NCBI RefSeq assembly: GCF_033807715.1
Contig: NC_084590.1
Location: 34,499,505 to 34,563,504 of the forward strand
From: Cololabis saira
Taxonomy: Eukaryota; Chordata; Actinopteri; Beloniformes; Belonidae
Direction of reading: 5' to 3'
Length of the DNA stretch: 64,000 bases
The notes under the pieces are model-generated. The model made no database searches and was not told the DNA's origin. It saw nothing but the letters and a program-made list of their open reading frames with translations. Positions 51,707 through 61,800 of the stretch are shown here, one piece after another. A program made the position numbers and the translations under genes. How positions within the stretch are numbered: position 1 is the first letter of the stretch; each line of letters begins with the position of its first letter.

Positions 51707-51758
51707 ATGGTCCAGTCCAGGGATATTTTCTTAGCTTTGCTACTCGTGGGCTGTGCAG
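51707..51758 (+). CDS. ncam1: First coding exon, signal peptide, NCAM1-like
   Basis: ATG in strong context (GCGATGG) opens 17 codons, MVQSRDIFLALLLVGCA, plus one base, then GTAATG as donor. The peptide is a classic short signal sequence: a charged start (R5, D6), a hydrophobic core FLALLLV, and a small-residue end GCA. NCAM1 signal peptides have the pattern M-x-Q-(T/S)-(K/R)-D-(L/I) followed by a hydrophobic run and G-x-A, and their first coding exon also ends in phase 1 just after the Ala. Both features fit, so I propose a teleost ncam1 paralogue: an immunoglobulin/fibronectin-III cell-adhesion protein of the plasma membrane. No second exon, expected to start with a first Ig domain, appears in the remaining 12 kb; a long intron 1 is normal for NCAM1. 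Exon call is solid, identity is inference from a short match. Other secreted or membrane proteins are possible. Confidence 0.55.
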
Positions 51759-51764
51759 GTAATG

Positions 51765-51811
51765 ATGATTTTTATTATTATTATTATTATTATTAATAAT
51801 ATTATTATTGA
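51765..51811. repeat. (ATT)n microsatellite in intron 1
   Basis: TATTATT repeats with an AATAAT interruption, beginning about 10 nt after the donor at 51758. Confidence 0.9.
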
Positions 51812-51959
51812 AACTCCACGAGTTTAATTCAGACAGTGTTGTGTTGTTATTTCTCCGACTACAATGCCCATTTTGCAGGCTTGTTCCCTGGTCGGACCGC
51901 AGGGCGCCTGCCTGCCTCCTCCGCCCGCAGGCAGGTAGACGCGCTGCGTCTGCTGCTAA

Positions 51960-52102
51960 AGGCTGATTTATGGTTCCGCGCAGAGCCTACGGCGTAAGGA
52001 ACGCGGCGACGCGCACCGTACGTAGCGCGTCGCCGCGTCCTTACGCCGTAACCCTACGGCGTCGGCTGTGCGTCGATTTAACGCGGGACCATAATTCAGG
52101 CT
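51960..52102. mobile_element. PIF/Harbinger-type MITE, complete, in intron 1
   Basis: The 143-bp element starts AGGCTGATTTATGGTTCCGC and ends with an imperfect complement (GCGGGACCATAATTCAGGCT), flanked by TAA (51957-51959 and 52103-52105). The interior is a CpG-rich palindrome (ACGGCGTAAGGAACGCGGCG and complement). TAA duplications and this terminus fit PIF/Harbinger. It lies 200 bp downstream of the first coding exon. Confidence 0.9.
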
Positions 52103-52126
52103 TAATGAAGGATAAACCTGTTCCCT

Positions 52127-52151
52127 ACACACACACACACACACACACACA
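52127..52151. repeat. (CA)n microsatellite
   Basis: Uninterrupted ACAC repeat of 25 bp. Confidence 0.95.
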
Positions 52152-52297
52152 AGGGCACAAAGCGATGTGGTCATCGCGTGACAAGCCTGTGCGCTGACTT
52201 GGCATTATTGCACATTACAAAAAAAAAAAAAAAAAAAAGGATGCAGAGAGGGGGCTTTAAAACTGTGTTATAAGTGAGGACGTTTACACCTCGCCCC

Positions 52298-52300
<3 letters not shown>

Positions 52301-52347
<47 letters not shown>
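52301..52347. repeat. (GT)n microsatellite
   Basis: Uninterrupted GTGT repeat of 47 bp, 150 bp from an opposite-polarity (CA)n tract. Confidence 0.95.
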
Positions 52348-52349
<2 letters not shown>

Positions 52350-52645
52350 CATGCGGGGATTATACATGTCTATGTGCAGTCGTGTCGACCCTCTGCTTGG
52401 ATGGGACGTGTTTGTTGTTGATGGGGAGTGATGCTTGGCACACACTAATACGCACACTAAGCCTCCTGGGCTGTATCACCATCTCTCAGTTAAAGGTACA
52501 CTGCAAAAAAAATAAAAAATGCTTCTTTTTTTTTATTTTGCGTGGTGGTATGGGGGAGTTGGTGGTTTACAGAAAACCATGAGCAATATTTAAACTCCAC
52601 CAGGGACATTGGTGGGCAATCTTTCTTTATTTAATTTATGCTCGC

Positions 52646-52728
52646 TCCCCCTCCCTCTTTCTCTCTATCTCTCCCTCCCTCCCTCTCTCTCTCTATCTCT
52701 CTATCGCTCCCTCCCTCTCTCTCTCATG
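52646..52728. repeat. CT-rich pyrimidine tract
   Basis: CCCTCCCTCTTTCTCTCTAT-type sequence, nearly pure pyrimidine on the plus strand with a few ATC interruptions. Confidence 0.9.
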
Positions 52729-55630
52729 GACAGCAAGAACAACTTCTACTCTGAATCATCTGTTATGTAATCTGATGCCACGATGCAGGCTTTGAATGAG
52801 ACCCCTCTAACTTGTTAAATGTGTTGTTACATAAGTCTAATTGAGGGAGTTTTGTGTGAAATTACATTTTAATAACATCCGCACGCCCATACTTGATTAA
52901 GGTGATTAATTTGATGTGAGAGGTGCTTATCTTTTGAAGTAGTGTTCTTAGGCACACCAGCCCCAGGATTTTCCGTGGGATAGCCTTTTAATCCTTCACG
53001 TGCAATCCGATGTGCAGGGGTGTTCCTCGTGCAAGAGAGGGAAACGCAGTGGGAGTGCAGCCATTAGTGCATTGTGATGATAATGTTGATCTCTTTCGTT
53101 TTCTCTCCGACAATATCAAGACAAAACTGTAACTGTGTAAGACTTTTAGTCGCAGAATTTAGTGGATGCATGTCTGACTCTTGTGCTACTTATTTAGAAA
53201 TTAATTTGACATCATTTACACTTAAAAACACCCGTATATTAAAGCATAATTATCCACTGACTGTTAGTGAATAGCTTACTAAAGCATAATTATATATTAA
53301 ATGGATTAGATAATATCTAGAGGGCAAATTGTAAAGCTTTAGCTAAATTATCTTAAACAATAGCCTTGCCAGTTTAATTATATGCGTGTGTTTTGTAGTG
53401 AATAACATGGATTTTATACATTTATGTGAAATCTGGAATTAAAGGGTGAGTAGGTGATCATTTCTAGAAGCATTTTTGCTTTTATTGGTTAAAATATAGG
53501 GTACATCCGAGTAATAAATAATTCAAGAAGTGGTCTGAGATTGAAATGGAAAAATGTCTGCGGTGTGCGGAGGCTGAGGCACTGAAAAAAACATGCAACC
53601 ATTTTTTTTTTTTAATGGGCCAAGGGAAATTATTTGTTGTCCCGTCTGTCAGTCAAGCTATGTGCTCTTTTTCTCATGTGACTGGTGTTGAAGGCGAGCA
53701 GGTAGAGGTGGATCTGCCATCAGCTGTCGGGAGTAACCCCTCTGTAAGTTGCACCGGCATAACGGACGAGATCAGCCTGTTTTCGGCTGAAGAAGAGTGT
53801 ATTTGAGACAGCTCCAGCCAAAAAAAGACTGGATTCTGAAAGTAGTGTAATGAAAGTTAATAATGGTGTGGTGCTTCCTTGTTGCTGACAGTTGAGGAAA
53901 CAGAAGGGATTGAGAATTGATGCCTTCTGTTGGATAGGTAATCATTTTTTTACTGCTTTTCACATGTCATAAATGCTCCAGGTGGTTTGACGCCTTGTCA
54001 CTCAGATGGAACATGAGGAAAACCGTGTTCATCTCCTGCCTGCAATATGTGCCTTTGCTGTATGTTAATGTCAGCAGGATTGCATCACATCTGCTGGTTT
54101 TGGGCATGCATGTGTTTCTATGTTGGAAGTGTTATTCTGGAGGCATAGTTTCTGATAGGGCTGTAAGTTTTTTGAAAATAATCTAATTGCCATTTTTTTC
54201 CCCCCGAATATTGCGATTATGATTTATACCATTTTTTTTACTTTTTCATTAAAACCCAATGGGTGGATATAATACTAACATACTATTATACACATTTAGC
54301 ATCTTTGTTTCAATATTTATTTTCATATATCAATTTAGTCAGTAAATACAATATACAGACTGATAATAATGTATGGCCTGCTCTTTTTGTTTTTAGTTTT
54401 AACCAGATCGCTTCAACACCACCAACCAACAGATCTTATACCTCAAAAACAAGTTTAAATATGAAATTATGACAAAACAAGGAAGGTTATACACAGTTAA
54501 AATAGTTAACTGGTTAACTAATAGTGTTAACTAAGAGTTAACTAATATTGGGACCAATGAAAATGCAGTGAAATAGTACTAACATTTTTACAAAGTGAAT
54601 AATACAATGGAATGTGTTCCAGAGTTAATTTATTTCTAGTTTTGGCAGTTTAGGTATTGTGTTTTCTTTAACTGGACCTGGTCTAAGGCCTTACTGCTCT
54701 GAAATGCAGTAGAGCGGTTCTTCAGTCTTGTGGTGATTCAGAAACTAACTTCAGTGTTAGCACAGCTCGCTCCTGCTCCATTTCAAAGTGGGACAGTTAA
54801 ACTCGCCGAAGGGGTTAAAGAAAGGTAATACCGATCTGATGTTGTTGCTCGTTATAGCATCTCTTTCAAGGTTAGATAAATTACCAATCTCTTACTACAG
54901 ATTTGTGAACTGAGACTAATGAGTAACGACGTCTCTGCTCTGGAACATTAATGGCTCTAATCAGGGCTCTGATAGGCAGATAGTTCCAACTTCCTAGTAT
55001 CCAAACATATTGCTTTAATTATTGAAAACCGAAAATCACAAAACGTTTGTTGCTTAAGATGCGTGTCATGATGCAGCAGTGGCTTATGTGCCTGCTGTAC
55101 AGTTTGTCAATGTCTTGAACCCAGGTTTGGTCATCATGCTGGCACCATATCTATAGCCAACAACTTGGTTACTGCCACTCATATGGAGTGACATTTTCAA
55201 ACATTTCAGGGGATGTCTTTGGCTTTTTGGCTTGTGTGGTGCACTAGTGCTTGAGAATTTAGCCACACAGCTGTCGTACATGGCTCTATGGTGTGAATTC
55301 CTGAAACAAGTTTGTAGTTTTACTACGTGAAGTAGCAACGTTAGCATGGCATGCTCTGCACAACTGGGATTGTGGAGCATGTTCTTTTCTTAAAAAAAAA
55401 CCAAAACAGTATTGCCACAGCGTTCATGGGCTGTTCCTCTTCTAGAATAAAGTTTCAGCTGATCCTGCTTCTGGCTCTTCTGTCTAACCAGAGGCCATCG
55501 CACAGCAGATTAAAGCATAGTCAAGTGCTGTAAGTGCTCTACAAAATTGTGTGTTATGATATTGAGATTTTATCGCAAATTTGATTATATGTTCTGCCCT
55601 AGTTTTTGAGTTTTGCTCTTGAGATTTGGA
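52729..55630. other. Presumed intron, no exon recognised
   Basis: Unique AT-rich DNA. At about 54155-54235 there is GGGCTGTAAGTTTTTTGAAA followed by ATCTAATTGCCATTTTTTTC and GAATATTGCGATTATGATTT, which resembles a common fish interspersed repeat built on AATTGCGATT. I cannot place its ends. No splice-supported frame. Confidence 0.45.
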
Positions 55631-55632
55631 GG

Positions 55633-55862
55633 TGGAGTTGTGGGTACAGTCATTCGCCCTCCAACTGAAAAGAAACTGGATCAATCCCTGACATCATCAC
55701 ATTCCAGAGGATCCCTTGACACTGAACATCAGATCGCCAACATGGCCCCAGCCACTCATAGTGCTGATTGGGTCAGAAAGGGCATCTGATGTAAAACCCA
55801 TACAAAATCAATATGCAGAACATTCAATCCATTGTAGCAATCCCTAACAAGAGCAAAAGTCA
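55633..55862 (+). mobile_element. tRNA-derived SINE, second family
   Basis: The head-like part (GGTACAGTCATTCGCCCTCC, then GGATCAATCCCTG as B box) precedes a body TTGGGTCAGAAAGGGCATCT, GATGTAAAACCCATACAAAA, TCAATATGCAGAACATTCAA and AGCAATCCCTAACAAGAGCA. This matches the well-known fish SINE/LINE tail with GGGCATCCGGC-TAAAACC and GGCGACCCCTAACGGGA, in a diverged form. Confidence 0.65.
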
Positions 55863-55869
55863 AAAGAAG

Positions 55870-57734
55870 TTGTGTGCTTTGATTCTTGATGGAGGTCAGA
55901 ACGGAGAGGCAGAGCATTTTGGTTGTACATCTTACAAATTCAGCCCATTCTTGTAAATCTTTTCAGTCATCCTCGACTCAGATCTCAAAAGTGAAAGACA
56001 TGCTATTGTTAGAGTGTATTTTATGCACAGTTAGGTATATTTGTGTCCTTGACTACATTATGATGACATTATGAGCTATACACTAACAATACATCCTTAA
56101 GCGGTTGGCCTCTACCAGTATATTTGTTTCGATTGCTAAGCCAAAATAATTTGCATCGAATACTTAAAGGTAGATTGTTTGCTGATATTGCTAAATTTTG
56201 AAATCGGTCAACCTTGTCCTTGAAACTCTCTGTGTCTACTACTGTAGGTATTTGCTTTTTATAATAAACAAATTATAGTCACATTCAGTAGCTGTATTGA
56301 AAAAAATAGAAAATGAAGTAATGATGAACTGCACATTCTATTCATGACATGAAGTGGACTTGGATTGGGAGGATTTGGATTTTGACTTGGATTTTTGGCT
56401 TGATCTTATGTTACTAGTTACTGGCAGCTCAGGCCCTCAGAAGTCTAGTTTTTTTTATTTTTTTAATCTATGATACATCAAGGGAATGGATCATAGGCAC
56501 AGCAAGCCATCCGTCTGGAAGTTGTAACTGAAGTAGGAAGATCTTACACTAGGAATTTGTCATATTTGTAAGATTTTCAAAAATAATGTCAGCGGAAGCG
56601 CGAGAGGCTTTTAGAAGTGGGTTTCTTCCCTCTCAGGATCAGGCAGCCCAGAACAACCAGGTGGAGGATTAGGGGCACGCCTATTTCTGTTCTCTGTGCA
56701 GTGATGTATTGCTACAGTTTCTCAAGAGGGCCAGTATCCACTTTAACAAGTGACTCATTTAAAATATGAGTCACTATAAATATGTGCTCCTAGTTTGTCA
56801 CATCACAGAAAAATATCTTTGTAAGCACTCAGCCAGAACGTAATGATTAGAATGATTGAAATGGCAGGTATATCAAATTGGGGTTAGGGCTTAGAAATCA
56901 CAAGAAGATGAACAGTTGATGTCAGTTAAATAACATAGCTATATTCCAGTGGAGAGTTTGGTCTCTTATGGTGCGTCCAAGGTCTTGCCTGATGTAGAGT
57001 GTCAGTGTCAGCAGTAAATCTGTTAATTGCACTTGTCTTCGGTGAAAGTTGGTGAGTAATGCAGGTGTTGGTGATGACATTCAACAATGGCTTTGCACAA
57101 AATCAATCCACTGAGGACTCTTTGCTTCTCTATGTCGGTACGTAGTCCTCTAACCTCCGAGGAGTGATGTTGGCTCTTCATAAAATGAATCAAAACATTG
57201 CTCACACTGTCAGTTACTTCAGCATTACATGCACATACAGTTCCACAAAGTCCACTGGGCATTAATCTGATTCTCTGAGGTGGCGCCTCGTCCTCCAACA
57301 TCTGCAATGCCAAGCTCCAGCTCTACTTTTCACATAATGAATCCAGTTCTTTCACTTCTCATTTCTCCTCTGCAATTGAAGTTGGCAGCGCAGGTGCTGC
57401 AGATATGGGCATCTGAAAGGAGAAAAAAGGAGAAAGGATTCGTTTGATGAAGCTACAGTTACTAGATAGCTCATTGGCAGAGACAGTTAGATGGCATAGT
57501 GGGCTAGTTTTAGCCTCATCCACTGTAATTTTAAAAGTTTCAGCCTCTTAATGTTGTATAAGTAAACTGTTGTTCAACACAAGACTCAGACTTAGCTTAA
57601 TTAGATTAATTAGTTTATCAAAGTAAGCTGTACAATATTCAAGACTTTTAAAATTAGTTTATTATAAATCGTGAAATTATCATTATTTCTTGATTTATTT
57701 GTCTACCATAGAGTTGTATTATTTTTATTAATTT
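55870..57734. other. Presumed intron, no exon recognised
   Basis: Unique AT-rich DNA. The minus frame at 57023-57313 is open for 96 codons without domain or splice support. Nothing else stands out. Confidence 0.55.
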
Positions 57735-58055
57735 TTTTTTAATTATTTTTTTATCCCCAATTTTTTACCCATTTCATCACCCAGTGCTCATACCTAAGTA
57801 ACAGTCCTGGGCATTGCTCCCCTCTGCCAACCCAGGGAGGGCCGTACACTGAGCTCAGGTCTCCTTCTTATCCTGAGGAGTGACAGACCGCTTCTTTTCA
57901 CCAGGCAGGGTGAGGACTCTCTGGCCGGACGTAGCGCGTGGAAGGATCACGTTATTCCGGCCAGATCCTCCCCACCCCATCTGACGCCCCGGCTGGCCAG
58001 AGGGGACATGTATAGCCCAGGACTGTGTGCATGTTTTTGTGAGGGTAGCTCACAA
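57735..58055. repeat. Probable interspersed repeat, GC-rich body with A/T-rich end
   Basis: An oligo-T-rich stretch (57720-57770) leads into a body far richer in GC than the flanks: CACCCAGTGCTCATACCTAA, CAACCCAGGGAGGGCCG, CTTCTTATCCTGAGGAGTGA, TCTGGCCGGACGTAGCGCGT, GACGCCCCGGCTGGCCAGAG. I recognise this text as recurring in fish genomes but not its class. If retroposed, the T-rich end would be the tail of a minus-strand copy. Confidence 0.5.
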
Positions 58056-58659
58056 GCTCAGAGTTGTATTATTAATGAAAAAGCTGAGCTTGAGGAGGGG
58101 TCAACCCCTGTTCTGTTCCTTGTCTTGAAATCAGTCCCTGTTCAACTGATAACTACAATCCTTTACAAAATATGTTCTGATATACAAAGCAAGGCAAAGT
58201 AGGAGATGATTTCCAAACGTCCTCAACCTGTGGGACCAATAAAATTATCACATCTCTGTATCTCACCATATGGCTCTTTTGAAGAGGAGAATGCAGCCTT
58301 GTGCTTTACAGTAGGCTTGCTTTACTTAGTCAGGGTTATATCATCAGTCATGTGGAAATTATGACGTAGCTCCATGATGCTCCATTTACAAAGCAACATG
58401 GAAGTATGGCTGGCTGCAGGCTGACTTATGAAATCTCCAGCCTTCCTTACAACCGACTTAGCTTTGCAAGGATGGGAATGAGCCCTGCCAAAAGGTATCA
58501 CTTCAAGTCCAGCAGACAGACTTGACAAAGCAATTATTTCACAGTATTGTTCATATTATGCACTGATAGTGCTTGGGAATTTATTTGGGTCAAACAAATA
58601 GATTATTTTCAAATAACAAAACAAGTTAATTTTGTCATTTTGCACCTTTGCTCTTTGTC

Positions 58660-58813
58660 TCTGTATGTGGCCCTGTGATGGACTGGCAAACTGTCCAGGG
58701 CGTACACCTGCCTCTCGCCTGAAATGAGCTGGGATAGGCTCCAGCAGACCCCCGTGACACTGCACAGGAAAAAACGGGAATAGAAAATGGATGGATGGAT
58801 GGATGGATGGATG
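58660..58813 (+). mobile_element. tRNA-derived SINE, 3' half only
   Basis: ATGTGGCCCTGTGATGGACT, CTGTCCAGGGCGTACACCTG, GAGCTGGGATAGGCTCCAGC and GAATAGAAAATGGATGG followed by six GGAT units. Same family as 44640-44985. 5'-truncated; the long, regular tail suggests a comparatively young copy. Confidence 0.88.
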
Positions 58814-58814
58814 C

Positions 58815-61800
58815 ACCGTTAGATAATCCAAATGACTACAAGGATTTTACAGCCTAATTAGACCCCTTGTAATGCAGTTCAACACGGTCATGATGAGCAG
58901 AGGCCACAGTGTAACTATATAGGATTGGATATGCAGTTGTTTCTTTTATTTATTGATCACAGTCATTATATCTACTAGAAAAATAGAGAAAACCATCAAA
59001 TTTGAGAATATAAAATTATCAGATGTTTGATACTGCTGAGTACATTACCTATTTGAATACTTGATTGAATAAAATAAAGTGATCACAATCTATCCATTGT
59101 TTATGAACAACATAATGTTCAAGGCTTTATTTGATACAGCAGTTTTTAGAAAGCACTCGAGCTTCCTTTTAAAACAATTGTAAATGTCAAGGCTGTCTGT
59201 GGGCCCACCAGGTGCAATCGCTGCTAAACTATGGGCTAAAACAGAGATGCCGCAGTCATTCGTCTTCACAGAACCAAAAAGGCCATCGACTTCTACTCTT
59301 AAGCGTGATTCTGCAAAAAGCTATTACGGTCATGCACTTGCAGGAAAACATTTTGAGATCTCCCACCAAGTGGGTAATCTCCTAAGTCCATATCTTGTCA
59401 TCTCCAATTTCTTGTTCTTTCCGTTTGGTCCTGTGGAATACGTAAGTGCAGCAACAGTGCTGAGAAATCAGATTTTTGCTTTTGTATTTTGGGTCAGTAA
59501 ATGCCTCATGGCATACAACAGCATATTCAAATACACTCTGTGGCAGGCGTGTATTCTCTGTGAAAATATTTTACTGTGAGCAAAGGACACTCAAAGGGAG
59601 GAATTTAAAGCACCTGTGAGCAAAAATGAACTTTGGAGGAACAAGCACAATCTTTAAGATAACTTAATTTAACAATTATAGCGTTATCAGCCTGCTGAAC
59701 CCGCTCAATGTCACCAAATTAACAAAACCTAAGAGATTAAAATGAAAGTGAGCTGAACGCACAGCCAGTAACTGTCTCGCTCTCTGCTAGCTGTCACTGG
59801 TATCAGCAGTGAAAGAAAAGAAAGATATTACAAGGAAAATCATGGATGATCAGCCATTTTGTACTGTTGAGAATCTAAATTTCAGAGTTTCTCCATGTTC
59901 ATTAATTGCTCACTTTTTATTAGCTTATATTTTTTTTGCATTTGCAAAAGAGAAATATAGTGTTTTAATCTATATTCAAGTCCTGTTCAACCTCTGTTCA
60001 TATCTCCTTGACGTGATTAAAAGGCACTCAAATCCAGAGGTTTTCATCCAGATTTAGGAGGGAGCAGCAAGAGGAAGGTTGAGGTTTTGGTTTAGCCAGG
60101 ACTTGACTCGTCTGTGATGAGTAGTGGAGCAGACAGATCCAGGTCTGAGAGAGTTCAGAGGAGATTCATTGCCTAAGGATGCGAAATAGATGACATTACA
60201 TGTGCACGTGACCCGGTGTGCCACTGCAGGAAGAATATAACATCCTTTTGCTCTGGTTTTCTGACAGAGAACACAGGCTGCGGGATTAGGAGTGGTTATT
60301 TAGTGATTAGCCTCTGTAGTTGTGGAATACTTACACCATTCCTGTGAGGTTTGACGTATATTAAGGATTAATTTGAAGAGATTTAATTTAAGAGCGGAAA
60401 ATAGGTTAAACACAGTATTGAACAGAGAAGCCTGGGAGATTAGATTCTTTTTCTCGTTTTTTTGTTGTTGTAACTAATAAAAACCCGTTTTGGACACCTT
60501 TTTCTTATTAGCAAAAGATCATTGTACTGTTTTCAACTATTCCTGCTTCTTTCTTAAATGAAAACCTGTTAAAGGAATACTCCCTAGTTGAATCAACCAT
60601 AGGTCTATTACTGGATGGTAATGAGTTCAAACCTTTGTTAGGGAGCGAAACAATGTGAATCAAGGCAGTTTTGGTGTGGGATGGAATATTTATGCTTGCA
60701 GCATAGATTGCAATAAATTTAGCCCACAGTCAAGTCACCAACATCAAAATAAATGGCTATTGTAACCCTCTGACAAATTCAGAAATGTCATTCCACTTAA
60801 GTGATAGAGTGGGTAGGGTCCTTAGATATGAACCAAGGTCATTTTAACCTTGTGAGTGTACAGGAATTGTGCTGGACTGGTTGCGGCCATCTTAAACCCC
60901 TGACTATTGACTGTTGGAAATGCTACTGTCAATAGATGCTAAATCATGGGATTTCATGGCCACTGCTTCCATAAAATGTTCATTCGGATCCATTTCTAAG
61001 GAAAAAAGATCTCATGATAAGGAGGTATATAAAAGTTACATGTGATTTGTAGCACATAAAACTTCTAACAACTTGAGGGCACTCCATTTTTTTTTTAAAT
61101 TGCAAAATAAGAAAAAAAAGCTATTTAAAAATCAGAATATGCCTAAAAAAATGACAGCCATTTGGTGATAAAACATTTGATTAAGAAGGAATGCACCTGC
61201 ACATTAGGCCAAGCCAAGGTAAGGCGTTGTGATGAAAATGCTTTCTTGTCAGAGCAACAAGAGAGCAACAGAAAATGTTGGGGACTCCAGGACCAAAACA
61301 TGTCCCTGCTCAGGCTGAGGTACTCAGAGCAGCCCAAAGCACGACTGGATGTAGGGTGATTTGTTGACTTGGAAATGATTTGATGTGCTGTGGGCAGGAG
61401 ATGACATTGTTCAGCTGTCTCATTGTCCTCTTCAAATATAAATTGTGTCTTTTCAAAAATCACCACCATTAGACATTATCATGGAAACAGAAACACAACT
61501 ATCATCTTAGCTCCTTCAATGTTGATCTCGACATTCCCGTTGATTTTTCGTCTTTTATTCATGGGTGGTTAGCAAATAGCATTCAGATAGTACCACCATC
61601 AGGTGGTATGGAGTGGTAGTTAGCTCAGTCGGTGGATTGTAGCCGCTCCATGACTGGAAATGGATGAACAGTGGGACTGTGGAGGAGTTGTGCCCTATTA
61701 CAGTTCCGACCTCCTGGGTTTTGTCCTGGAACCCCACTAATGGAATTTCCACTATAGACTATTGTCAAAGGCACTGATACAATCCCACACCATCATGGGG

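Noticed and set aside
59184..59579. 131-codon plus-strand frame
   Set aside because: AT-rich, no recognisable domain, no splice context; longest chance frame in the presumed intron.
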